Part shown: in pieces, positions 1 to 7,960 of the stretch
Numbering within the stretch: the first letter of the stretch is position 1
How the letters are laid out: each line of letters opens with the position of its first letter
Origin: Chloroflexi bacterium OHK40
GTDB lineage: Bacteria; Chloroflexota; Chloroflexia; Chloroflexales; Chloroflexaceae
DNA length: 41,423 nt
Assembly (NCBI GenBank): GCA_004367505.1
Contig: SFCB01000078.1
Span: 1-41,423, forward strand
Direction of reading: 5' to 3'
The notes under the pieces: model-generated
Database searches by the model: none
What the model saw: the letters and a program-made list of their open reading frames with translations, nothing else
Told to the model about the DNA's origin: nothing
Position numbers and translations under genes: made by a program

Positions 1-90
1 ACCCGCAAGTGGACGATGCCGCCGCACAACTGGGCCTGCATCCTCAACCAGCTCGCCATCCGCTTCGAGGGCCGCTTCCCGCTCAGCTAA
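1..90 (+). CDS. IS256-family (mutator-type) transposase, C-terminal fragment
   Basis: This is the last 29 codons of a transposase that enters from outside the window and stops with TAA at 90. The visible tail reads TRKWTMPPHNW, then LNQLAIRFEGRFPLS. The W-T-x-P-x-x-W spacing and the LNQLAI.FEGR ending are the conserved C-terminus of IS256-family DDE transposases. The family moves DNA by cut-and-paste or copy-out through a DDE active site, none of which is visible here. The element's right end follows directly. Whether the full element is intact cannot be judged. Confidence 0.85.
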   Translation, partial: TRKWTMPPHNWACILNQLAIRFEGRFPLS

Positions 91-133
91 TTAGGGAAAG
101 GGAGACCGTTTACACAACCTACTTGACAGACCC
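1..133 (+). mobile_element. 3' end of an IS256-family insertion sequence
   Basis: The window opens inside the transposase and runs through the right end of the element. After the transposase stop at 90 comes a segment (about 101-133) containing GACCGTTTACACA and TTGACAG, the arrangement typical of IS256-family terminal inverted repeats. The left end lies outside the window, so neither the inverted-repeat partner nor the target duplication can be checked, and the exact outer boundary (about 131-134) is approximate. Confidence 0.75.
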
Positions 134-181
134 ACACTCTTCCCCATCGGCGCAACCCTTGTTGACATCTGGCTGCGTGGG

Positions 182-862
182 TTGCCCTTCTCGCTCGAAT
201 CGATCACCAGGATTCAACAGGCGCAGCCATTACACTGGGTGATCGACACCGCTCCTCTGTTTCTTGGACTCTTTGCGGGCTTTGCTGGCTACCGGCAAGC
301 GCAGATTGAACGCGCGCTCCTCGTGCTGAACGAGCACGCGCAGACCCTAGAGGTGGCCTTACAAAGGGCTGAGCGCGCCGAAGAGCTCGCCCGGCTGAAC
401 CAGGAAAACGCACGGCTCTACGCTGAAACACGCCGCCAGCTTGAGGCACTCGAGCAGCTTGCCATCGAGCGCGATCGGCACCTGGAAACCATCCGCCAGC
501 TCGCGACGCCGCTGATCCCCATCGCTGACAACATGCTTGTGTTACCCCTGATTGGCGCGCTCGATTGTGACAGTGCCGAACGCCTCCGCAACGACGCCAT
601 CAGGCGCGTCGCCGCCACCAGCGCGCGGGTCCTGATCATCGACATGACCGGGGTGGCAGAGGTGACCGACAGCGCCATCCCTGTAATCATCGGGTTCTTC
701 ACCGCTCTCGCCTTACTCGGAACACAGGCGATCGTCACTGGGATCCGCCCGTTGCTTGCGCAACAACTGGTTGCGCACAACCCGGCATTCTCGTTGCCGC
801 GGGTCGCAGCGACCCTTGCGCAAGGGGTGGCGCTCGCTCAGGGGCTACGCAGATCGCCGTGA
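182..862 (+). CDS. STAS-domain protein, RsbR-like, N-terminus lost at the IS junction
   Basis: About 226 residues from a TTG at 182, but the frame is open without a stop back to the IS end near 134. The visible order is a membrane segment (IDTAPLFLGLFAGFAGY), a coiled-coil linker rich in E, R, A and L (roughly residues 37-105), and a C-terminal STAS domain of about 110 residues (MLVLPLIGALD...VLIIDMTGVAEVTDSAIPVIIG). RsbR/RsbS-like STAS proteins act in stressosome-type partner switching, where a Ser/Thr after the DxTG strand is phosphorylated; here T and S flank the Asp of VTDSA. A membrane-domain/coiled-coil/STAS layout suggests that upstream transmembrane helices were removed by the IS. It may be non-functional or expressed as a fragment. 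It converges with the chaperone gene at 920. Confidence 0.7.
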   Translation: MPFSLESITRIQQAQPLHWVIDTAPLFLGLFAGFAGYRQAQIERALLVLNEHAQTLEVALQRAERAEELARLNQENARLYAETRRQLEALEQLAIERDRHLETIRQLATPLIPIADNMLVLPLIGALDCDSAERLRNDAIRRVAATSARVLIIDMTGVAEVTDSAIPVIIGFFTALALLGTQAIVTGIRPLLAQQLVAHNPAFSLPRVAATLAQGVALAQGLRRSP

Positions 863-919
863 CGGCGCCGCACTCACTTCGCTGCCCCGCCGCAACTCAT
901 GCACACGCGCCGAGCGCAG

Positions 920-1996
920 TCACAGAGTAGGTTCATCAAGGGGCGCGCGCATCTGGGTGCGTAACTCTTCGAGCAAGGCCCGGCCCCGCTCCAGGCGGGT
1001 GCGCCAATGATCAGCCCCAGCACTCCAGGCCGGGTAGGCACCCACAAACGCCTCAACCCGGCTCGCTTCTGTGGTAACCAGCGCATCAAGCGCATCGATC
1101 AACGGGGCGATGAGCTCGAACTGGCCCGCGCTCTCAAAGAGCCCGCGCAACATCTGGAAGCGCTCGCCGATTGGGACGGGGAGGCCAAGCTGTCGACCGA
1201 TCAGGGTGAGATCGCTGCGGCTGAAGAAGATCCCAACCTCATCGGCGGTGATCAACTGGCGGACCACCCGATTCAAGCCCTGATCGCGCTCGCCCTCTGG
1301 CTGATCTGGGTAGGGCCGCAGCGGGATGAGCTCCCTGTCGGAGGTGGGTCCTGGCGGAGGGAGGGTCGGCGCCTCCCGAACCGGCTCAAGCGGCAGTGAA
1401 CCAAGCACGGGTGCCTCCACCCGGCCAAGGTCGTCCAGCACGAGCTCCATGGTGAGCCGGGCGACCGTCAGGTAGAGCGGGTGGGTGCTCACGCGCTCGA
1501 TCGCCCACACACAGGGTGTCACCCACAGGGCGAGGTGCTCGTGGAGGCACTGGCCCTGCCGCGCGCGTGCCCAGCTGCGGGCCGCCCCATCCTCACCGGC
1601 AAGCGCAGCAACCTCACGCGCGACCAACTGCGCCATCAACCCCAGCTCCAGGCCGAGGTGATCGGGGGCGCCGGCCTCATTGAGCCCGGCGGCAAAACCG
1701 CAGGCGGCATAGAGCCGCGCTATCCGGTCGGCGGCCGCCGTGTTCAGCATCAGCTCACGATCACGGTAGAGCGACTCGTAGGGGTAGACGTTGCGCCCAA
1801 AGATTGCCTCATACTCGACCTGAAGCGCTTCGAGTGCGTCTGGCGGGATGGCGACGTGCTCGGCGAGGCCGGGTAACTCACGCAATGCCTGGAGCAGGGT
1901 TTCGTCCGGCGGCCGCAGGTAGAGCCGCGCGAGCAGATCATAGAGCCCACGCCGGGCCTGCAGCTCTTCGATCGGCGGACGATCCATAGGGGGCAC
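920..1996 (-). CDS. TorD/DmsD-family molybdoenzyme maturation chaperone with extra C-terminal domain
   Basis: Cytoplasmic chaperone of the TorD/DmsD/NarJ family, which binds the apo catalytic subunit of a molybdopterin oxidoreductase and helps cofactor insertion. Family signatures are EYEAIF...YPYESLY (about residues 61-77) and DHLGLELGLM (112-121). At 358 residues it is much longer than the usual 180-230. After a Pro-rich linker (about 200-235) there is a second helical region (about 240-340) that I do not recognise. The start is GTG 1996 or, three codons in, ATG 1987. It lies 59 bases after the catalytic subunit stop, so it is the third gene of that operon, and its partner is almost certainly that subunit. 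Confidence 0.85.
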   Translation of the reverse strand: MPPMDRPPIEELQARRGLYDLLARLYLRPPDETLLQALRELPGLAEHVAIPPDALEALQVEYEAIFGRNVYPYESLYRDRELMLNTAAADRIARLYAACGFAAGLNEAGAPDHLGLELGLMAQLVAREVAALAGEDGAARSWARARQGQCLHEHLALWVTPCVWAIERVSTHPLYLTVARLTMELVLDDLGRVEAPVLGSLPLEPVREAPTLPPPGPTSDRELIPLRPYPDQPEGERDQGLNRVVRQLITADEVGIFFSRSDLTLIGRQLGLPVPIGERFQMLRGLFESAGQFELIAPLIDALDALVTTEASRVEAFVGAYPAWSAGADHWRTRLERGRALLEELRTQMRAPLDEPTL

Positions 1997-2055
1997 CTGC
2001 CCTGGCGCGGAGCCTGATGGACCCCCGCGCGCGCTACCGCTTCACCGACGCCCGT

Positions 2056-5000
2056 CTACGCCCGCACCTCCGGCTCCGAGGACGCCCGCGCTGGCCCATG
2101 CCCGACGCCAGGCGCAACGGCCGGGAGCCTGTAGGCCTCCAGCGCCGGACGGAAGGGCCGCAGCAGCCAGTGGGGCCGCCGCAAGCCGTCTGGCGAAACC
2201 TTGCTGGCCGGTCGGGTCATCGCCAGCCACTCCTTGTACACCTCGTGGGCCCGCTTCGTATCAACGAAGATATCGCCGTAACGATCGCCCGGGCCGGCCC
2301 GCTCCAGGCGCACCTTCTGGTGCCAGCAGTGCATCCCCGAGACTGGATCGGGATGGACGGGGAAGGTCAGATTCTGATGTACACCTGCGTCCTCCCACCA
2401 GATCCGGGCCGTGTCGGGGTCCTCGCTCTGGTAGGGCCTGACGCCATGGATCTGGCGCATCTGCCAGGTCGACTCGCCCGGCTGCGTAAGCTCAACGAGG
2501 GCCGTGGAGAGCTTGCCGCCGCCATCCTCCTGGAGCCGCCAGCGGCCGAGATGATGCGAACAGGCGATCACGCCGGGACGGATACCCTCCGTTACCCAGA
2601 CACGATCGACAAAGTAGCCAATCTCGGTCGTCACCTTGATCAGGTCGCCGGTCGAGAGGCCGAGCCGGGCCGCATCGCTGGGATGGATCCAGACCGGGTT
2701 CTTATGGCTGATCTCGTAGAGCCACTTGGCATTGCCGCTGCGGGTATGGATCAGCGTCGGGAGCCGGAAGGTCGAGAGCAGCACAGCCTCATTCTTGCTC
2801 CGATCCACCTTGCTGGGGTGAACATGGCTGTGGATGTAGGTCGGGATGGCGTACTCGGGCCAGCCCCAATCGCGCAGGGTGGTGGAGTAGAACTCCAGCC
2901 GCCGCGAGGGCGTGGGGAAACCCATCACCCGCGAGCCATCCTCGAGCTGGATGCCGATCGGCCGGCCCCGCTCGGGGTCGGGCTGGAAGAAGGGCATCGG
3001 CGTAATATTTGATGGCGGGCTGGCCGGCGCACGAGTGTAGATCACGCCACTGGCCGGATCAACCGTCGCCTCGGTGAGCTCGGCCGGGCTCAAGGGCTTG
3101 TCGTAAGTCGGCTGAGGACCCCGGCGCAGCTCGAAGGCCCCGTAGCGGCGCATATACTCCAGGGGCGTAAGGCCCTCCCTGGCCGCCGCCTCGGGCAGGC
3201 CGGGCACATGGTTCTCGAACATCCAGCCGTAGAGCTCATCCACCGTGATCTTTGTGCCGGGCTGGTAGGGACTCTCGAAGGTCTTGCGGATCCCCAGGCT
3301 GCCGTCGGGGTCGATCCGCCACGAGAGCTCGATCCAGAACTCCGTCTCCTCCCAGACCTCACCAGGATTCGCCTCGCGCGTATCTTTCACGGGCCGGCCC
3401 AGGCGGCGCAGCGCCTCACGCAGCACCGGCTGGCGGAAAGCGATCCAGCAGCCGGCGTGGGTCTCCTGGCTCATCAGATCGTGGCGCTCAGCGCCCACGC
3501 CCATGGGCAGGATGTAATCGGCGAACCAGCCCGTCTCGCTCCAGGTGGGCGAGAGATGCACATGGAGGCCAATCTTCGACTCGTCGGTGAGCACCTCCAT
3601 CCAGCTCATGCCGTCGGGGTTCGTCCAGAGCGGATTGTAGACACGGGTGAAATAGGTATCGACCTTGCCACGCCCCTCTTTGAGAAAGTGTGGCAGCAGG
3701 ATGCTCATCTCGTAGAAGTTGAGCGGGTACTCCTGAGGCCAGGTCAGTTCGTTCCAGACCTTCACGTGGGGGGCCATGTTGGGGTGACGAGGCACCCACT
3801 TGTCCCAGACATTGGCCGAGGTGCCGCCTTCGACCCCGATCGAGCCGGTGAGCACATTCAGGAACCAGAGGCAGCGCGCGACCATCCAGCCGCCGAGGTT
3901 GGAACTGGTGGCGCTACGCCAGCTATGAGCCGCCAGCTTGCCCTCACACCGGGCGACATAGCCAGCCACGCGAGCGATCTGCTCGGCGCTCACTCCACTT
4001 TCCTGGGCCGCGAACTCGAAGGTGTACCGCGCGTACAGCTCCTGGAGCTTCATCTCGAAGTGCTCGAAGCTCACCGGAAGCTCGGGATGCTCGGCCTTGA
4101 GGTAGGCCTCCCAGTTCACCCAGCGCCGCACAAAATCGCGGTCGTACTGGCCGCTGCGAATAAGGTGGCTCGCAATCGCGAGCAGAATGGCCGTCTCGCT
4201 ACCGGGCCAGGGCGAGAGCCACTCATCGGCCAGCGAGGCCGTGTTGGAGAGGCGGGTATCGAGCACGATCAGCTTCGCTCCGGCCATCTTCCCCTCCATA
4301 ATGCGCTGAGCGTGGGGGTTGAAGTAGTGGCCGGTTTCCAGGTGCGAGCTGATCAGGAAGATCACCCGGGCATTGGCGTGGTCGGGCGAAGGCCGGTCGA
4401 GGCCCATCCACATCGCCTGGCCGCAACGGGCGCCCGAGGAGCAGACGTTGGTGTGGGAGTTGTGGGCGTCCACGCCCCAGGCGGGCAGCACCCACTCCAT
4501 AATCCCGTCGTGGCCAGGCCGGCCGACGTGGTAGATGATCTCGCGCTGGCGCTGCTCGACGATGGCGGTACGGATGCGCGCCGCGATCGCGTCGAGGGCC
4601 TCGTCCCAGCTCACGCGCTTCCACTTGCCCTCACCGCGCTTACCGGCCCGCTTGAGCGGGTAGAGAATGCGGTCGGGATCGTAGACCTGGTTGAGGGTGG
4701 CCGGCCCCTTGGCGCAGTTGCGGCCACGGCTGCCGGGATGGAGCGGGTTGCCCTCGAACTTCTGGATCTTCAGCGTGGTGGTATCGACATAGCCGAGCAG
4801 ACCGCAGGCGCTCTCGCAGTTGAAGCAGATCGTCGGAACAAGCGTGTAGGTCCGTGGCACCTTCCGGGGCCAGGCCTTCGGGTCATACTCTGTCCAGTTG
4901 TTCCATCGATCAACCGGCGGATAGTCAACAAGCCCGGTGGTCGAGGCGTGGGGCACGGTCGCGGCGCGAGCCACCGGCGCACTCACGTCGGCGGCACGCG

Positions 5001-5070
5001 GCACGGCAGGCCAGGCCAGCTCACGCTGCGCCAGCGCGCCAAGTAGGGTTTGGAAGAGCGAGCTTGTCAT
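2056..5070 (-). CDS. Molybdopterin (Mo-bisPGD) oxidoreductase catalytic subunit, PsrA/PhsA/SoeA-like
   Basis: A catalytic subunit of 1004 residues in the DMSO-reductase superfamily. An N-terminal 4Fe-4S site is formed by C82, C85, C89 (CFNCESAC) and C119. The Cys in HTNVC (about 210) sits where Mo is coordinated by cysteine in the PsrA/ArrA/NapA-type branch. The C-terminal dinucleotide-binding domain is present. There is no twin-arginine signal, so the enzyme probably faces the cytoplasm, as reported for sulfite dehydrogenase SoeA and unlike PsrA or PhsA. The sequence (HPGSRGRNCAKGPATLNQV, SSHLETGHYFNPHAQRIMEG) reminded me of SoeA-like proteins, so sulfite or another sulfur compound is my favoured substrate, by recall rather than search. 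The ATG at 5070 is chosen because GGAGG lies 6-7 bases upstream; a GTG at 5073 is too close. It follows the FeS/NrfD gene by about 100 bases. Confidence 0.85.
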   Translation of the reverse strand: MTSSLFQTLLGALAQRELAWPAVPRAADVSAPVARAATVPHASTTGLVDYPPVDRWNNWTEYDPKAWPRKVPRTYTLVPTICFNCESACGLLGYVDTTTLKIQKFEGNPLHPGSRGRNCAKGPATLNQVYDPDRILYPLKRAGKRGEGKWKRVSWDEALDAIAARIRTAIVEQRQREIIYHVGRPGHDGIMEWVLPAWGVDAHNSHTNVCSSGARCGQAMWMGLDRPSPDHANARVIFLISSHLETGHYFNPHAQRIMEGKMAGAKLIVLDTRLSNTASLADEWLSPWPGSETAILLAIASHLIRSGQYDRDFVRRWVNWEAYLKAEHPELPVSFEHFEMKLQELYARYTFEFAAQESGVSAEQIARVAGYVARCEGKLAAHSWRSATSSNLGGWMVARCLWFLNVLTGSIGVEGGTSANVWDKWVPRHPNMAPHVKVWNELTWPQEYPLNFYEMSILLPHFLKEGRGKVDTYFTRVYNPLWTNPDGMSWMEVLTDESKIGLHVHLSPTWSETGWFADYILPMGVGAERHDLMSQETHAGCWIAFRQPVLREALRRLGRPVKDTREANPGEVWEETEFWIELSWRIDPDGSLGIRKTFESPYQPGTKITVDELYGWMFENHVPGLPEAAAREGLTPLEYMRRYGAFELRRGPQPTYDKPLSPAELTEATVDPASGVIYTRAPASPPSNITPMPFFQPDPERGRPIGIQLEDGSRVMGFPTPSRRLEFYSTTLRDWGWPEYAIPTYIHSHVHPSKVDRSKNEAVLLSTFRLPTLIHTRSGNAKWLYEISHKNPVWIHPSDAARLGLSTGDLIKVTTEIGYFVDRVWVTEGIRPGVIACSHHLGRWRLQEDGGGKLSTALVELTQPGESTWQMRQIHGVRPYQSEDPDTARIWWEDAGVHQNLTFPVHPDPVSGMHCWHQKVRLERAGPGDRYGDIFVDTKRAHEVYKEWLAMTRPASKVSPDGLRRPHWLLRPFRPALEAYRLPAVAPGVGHGPARASSEPEVRA

Positions 5071-5173
5071 CACTATCCTCCAGGCACGAACGCTAGAGTA
5101 ACAACCGCAAACCAGGAACCGTTTCGTGACGCGCGCGGCGCCCCTGCCCCCTCCGGTCCCATGTCCCCTATCT

Positions 5174-6895
5174 TTAGCTATTCGGAATCTCCTGCGGCGC
5201 CATCACGAAGGCATACTCGAAGGCATAGAGCCCCACCACCGTCGCCAGCCCGGCGAGCGCGAGGGCCGGCCCGGCCCAGACCGGCAGCGCGGCGGCGAGC
5301 GCGACGAGCGCGAGCGGCAGCAGGTGCCCCAGCAGAATGCTCCCCTGCCAGAAGTGGCGGCGATAGCGCCCGTGGCTGATCGCGTGCGCCGCACGGGCAG
5401 CGATCTCGCTGGCGTGGGGAACCCCGAACTCGCCCATCAGCGTCACGAAGAGATCGAGCACCAGGCTCACCCCGAAGAGCCAGCCGAGCACGGCAGCCAT
5501 GCCGGGGGGCAGCGGCAGTGCAAGCCCGGCCAGCAGCAGCACGCCGGCGCCCACCATCAGAGCCTGGATCAGCAGGTGCGCCGGGAGCAGCGGGCTCTGC
5601 CAGAGATCGCGACCCTCGGCCTGGGCGAAGAGGAACGCCGTGTAGATCGCGGCGAGCACCGCCAGCGGGAAACCGAGCCAGGCAAGGAGCGGGCGGAACG
5701 TGCCCGCCGTTGCCTCCGGCACGAACCCGAGCAGGGCGCCAGCCTCGGCCAGGAACCACAGCCCGGCCACCAGGGTGAAGCCGATCAGCACAAAAGCGCC
5801 ACGAGTGAGCCAGCTGCGCCACTGTGGTCTGGTGAGGATGGTGAGGAACATATGCGGCTTCTCCAGGTCGAAGACCAGGAGCGCCGTGGTAATCCCGATG
5901 AAGAGCAGGGCGACGAAGAGCGCGACGGCAGTGAAGAGCGGGGTCAGCTGGGCCAGCCCCAGGCCAGCCGCCAGCGCAACGGCCATAAATGCGCCACTGC
6001 CGATGCCCTTGGTGACGAGATAGGCCGGCACCGGCCAGTGCCAGGGGATCGTGTGCTGCGCGTTATAGGCGGTCTGGACCATCTGGCCGGCGACGCGGGC
6101 ACCGGGCATCAGGGCGCTGCTGCCAACACCCATGCCCTGCTCGCGTGGCGCGCGGATGGGCGTGCCGCTCGGCGCTCGTCCCGTGGCCGTCTGCCCGGCA
6201 CCCCTCCCATTGGACGTGCCAGGCACCCCGGCCTGGAGCGGGATCACCCCATGCCTCGGGCCCATGGCCAGCACACGCGCCTGATCACTGGCTACATCGG
6301 CCCACATAAATGTACTGTGAGTCTGCGTCGCGGTGGGCGTCAGCGTCGCCTGGTCGGCATCGATGTAGAACAGCTTGGGCGCGGTACCCTGCTCGGGCTT
6401 ACGCACCGTCACCGGCTCACGGGCCACCAGCTGGCTGATCAGACTGGTTGGGTCATCCAGGTCGCCCGAGACAATCGCCTGCTCAGGGCAGACCACCTCA
6501 CAGGCCGGCTTCAGGCCCAACTCAACGCGGTGGGAACAGAAATGGCACTTGGCCGCGCTGTGGGTCTCCGGATCGATATAGATTGCATCGTAGGGGCAGG
6601 CCTGCAAACACGCCTTGCAGCCAATGCAGACTTGCGGATCGAACTCGACGATCCCGTCGGCGCGCTGGTACATCGCCGTCACCGGGCAGATCCGCACACA
6701 GGGCGGGTTCGCGCAGTGGTTACAGCGCGTCACCTGAAAGTGCCGGCGGGTATCAGGGAAGGTTCCCGTCTCGACGTACTTGACCCAGGTACGGTAGACG
6801 CCGAGCGGAACCTCGTTCTCCGACTTGCAGGCAGTGCTACAGGCATGGCAGCCGATACACTTGCGGTGGTCGATCAGAAAGCCGTAGTTTGGCAT
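5174..6895 (-). CDS. Fused four-cluster ferredoxin subunit and NrfD/DmsC-type membrane anchor
   Basis: A single 573-residue protein replaces the usual separate B and C subunits of complex iron-sulfur molybdoenzymes. Residues 1-150 hold four 4Fe-4S motifs: C13/16/19/23, C58/61/66/70, C90/93/96/100 and C117/120/132/136. A low-complexity linker (about 190-285) follows, then eight or so hydrophobic helices of the NrfD/DmsC quinone-binding anchor (about 295-570). It would carry electrons between the catalytic subunit and membrane quinone. The start is set at ATG 6895 because MPNYGFLIDHRKCIGC matches how this ferredoxin family begins; the frame stays open to 7150 but that extension runs into the LysR gene. 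It is the first gene of the minus-strand operon. Confidence 0.88.
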   Translation of the reverse strand: MPNYGFLIDHRKCIGCHACSTACKSENEVPLGVYRTWVKYVETGTFPDTRRHFQVTRCNHCANPPCVRICPVTAMYQRADGIVEFDPQVCIGCKACLQACPYDAIYIDPETHSAAKCHFCSHRVELGLKPACEVVCPEQAIVSGDLDDPTSLISQLVAREPVTVRKPEQGTAPKLFYIDADQATLTPTATQTHSTFMWADVASDQARVLAMGPRHGVIPLQAGVPGTSNGRGAGQTATGRAPSGTPIRAPREQGMGVGSSALMPGARVAGQMVQTAYNAQHTIPWHWPVPAYLVTKGIGSGAFMAVALAAGLGLAQLTPLFTAVALFVALLFIGITTALLVFDLEKPHMFLTILTRPQWRSWLTRGAFVLIGFTLVAGLWFLAEAGALLGFVPEATAGTFRPLLAWLGFPLAVLAAIYTAFLFAQAEGRDLWQSPLLPAHLLIQALMVGAGVLLLAGLALPLPPGMAAVLGWLFGVSLVLDLFVTLMGEFGVPHASEIAARAAHAISHGRYRRHFWQGSILLGHLLPLALVALAAALPVWAGPALALAGLATVVGLYAFEYAFVMAPQEIPNS

Positions 6896-6969
6896 GCCCA
6901 GCCCTTTCCAACACGACATCCTCGTCGATCCTGGCCTGGCAGACGCCAGCGATAGGGATAGGGCTATCT

Positions 6970-6985
6970 TAGCAGCTGCTATACT
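6970..6985 (+). promoter_or_regulatory. Palindrome and extended -10 in the LysR/molybdoenzyme divergent promoter region
   Basis: A perfect 12-base palindrome TAGCAGCTGCTA (6970-6981) overlaps an extended -10, TGC-TATACT (6977-6985), directed at the LysR gene at 7037. A second loose palindrome (GATAG...CTATC, about 6951-6968) lies beside it. LysR regulators typically bind such a dyad, repress themselves and activate the divergent operon. The binding is inferred; the palindrome and hexamer are seen. Confidence 0.5.
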
Positions 6986-7036
6986 ATACGACAAGCATAC
7001 ATTTTTTCTATCAGCTATAACCCAGGGTTCTACCTT

Positions 7037-7924
7037 ATGCTGAACCTGCACCTGGTACGGATCTTTCTCACGGTGGTGGAGCAAGGCAGCTTCACCCGTG
7101 CGGCGGGGGTCCTCAACATCAGCCAGTCGGCGGCCTCGCGCGATGTGCAAGAGCTCGAACGCCAGCTGGGGCTGGCGCTGGTAGAGCGGCGCTCACGGGG
7201 CGTTGTCCCCACCGAGGCGGGCGAACACCTCACCACCTATGCGCGGCGCATCTTCGCCCTGGAGCGGCTTGCCGAAGACACGCTCAGCGAGCTACGCGGC
7301 TTGCAGCAGGGCAAGCTAGCGATCGGGGCGAGCAGCACGATCGGGATCTACATGCTACCGCCGCTGCTGGGCGCATACCGCCGGCGCTACCCGGGGATTG
7401 AGCTGTTTCTAGACATCGGCAACACCCAGCAGATCGCCGAGCATCTGCTGGAACACCGGCTCGACGTGGCCTATGTTGAGGGGCCGGTTGAACTGGCCGG
7501 GCTGGAGCTCGCGCCCTGGCACGAGGACGAGTTGGTAGTCATCGCCGCCCCGGACCATCCGCTGGCCTGGCGACCGCAGATCGCCGCACACGAACTGAGC
7601 GCCACACCGTTCGTGCTGCGCGAGGCGGGCTCAGGCACCCGTGAGGTGATGGAGCAAGCGCTGGCCGAGCGGGGCATCACGGTGGCGGTGGTGATGGAAC
7701 TGGGGAGCACCGAAGCGGTGAAACAGGCGGTGGCGGCGGGGCTCGGGATCAGCATCGTCTCCCGCTTCACCATCCAGCTGGAGCTAGCGCTCCAGCGCCT
7801 GGTTGTCTTGCCCGTGAGCGATCTCACCATTCGGCGCCGACTCACCCGCATCCAGATCGCCGACCGCCCGGTGAGCAAAGCGCTTGAGGCCTGGCTCCAG
7901 GTTGCGAGGGGGATCACACAGTAG
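7037..7924 (+). CDS. LysR-family transcriptional regulator
   Basis: 295 residues with the standard layout. The N-terminal winged helix-turn-helix spans about residues 1-60 (LVRIFLTVVEQGSFTRAAGVL, then SQSAASRDVQELERQLG). A two-lobed type 2 periplasmic-binding-like effector domain (about 90-295) follows. The effector-domain sequence resembles the CysL/CbbR-like group, which responds to sulfur or carbon metabolites, but I cannot place it precisely. It is divergent from the molybdoenzyme operon with 141 bases between the two starts, so it probably controls that operon and itself. It ends 16 bases from the converging permease gene. Confidence 0.9.
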   Translation: MLNLHLVRIFLTVVEQGSFTRAAGVLNISQSAASRDVQELERQLGLALVERRSRGVVPTEAGEHLTTYARRIFALERLAEDTLSELRGLQQGKLAIGASSTIGIYMLPPLLGAYRRRYPGIELFLDIGNTQQIAEHLLEHRLDVAYVEGPVELAGLELAPWHEDELVVIAAPDHPLAWRPQIAAHELSATPFVLREAGSGTREVMEQALAERGITVAVVMELGSTEAVKQAVAAGLGISIVSRFTIQLELALQRLVVLPVSDLTIRRRLTRIQIADRPVSKALEAWLQVARGITQ

Positions 7925-7930
7925 CGCCAG

Positions 7931-7960
7931 CGCACGCGATCAGCGAACGGAGCGCGTGCG
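7931..7960. terminator. Hairpin between convergent LysR and permease genes
   Basis: Perfect 8-base inverted repeat, CGCACGCG (7931-7938) and CGCGTGCG (7953-7960), with a 14-base loop. It lies at the junction of two converging genes and overlaps the last bases of the permease gene. There is no clear U-tract in either direction. Confidence 0.5.

Noticed and set aside
3208..5046. Long open frame on the plus strand opposite the molybdoenzyme gene (612 codons)
   Set aside because: Antisense shadow of GC-rich codons. The opposite strand encodes an unmistakable molybdopterin oxidoreductase, and this frame shows only low-complexity His/Arg/Glu-rich sequence.
5126..6955. Plus-strand open frame of 609 codons opposite the FeS/NrfD gene
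   Set aside because: Composition is mostly R, G, H, E and Q with no motif; the minus strand has four cysteine clusters and membrane helices.
6896..7150. N-terminal extension of the FeS/NrfD protein by 85 residues
   Set aside because: It would overlap the divergent LysR gene by more than 100 bases, has no similarity to ferredoxin subunits, and the ATG at 6895 starts exactly at the conserved N-terminus.
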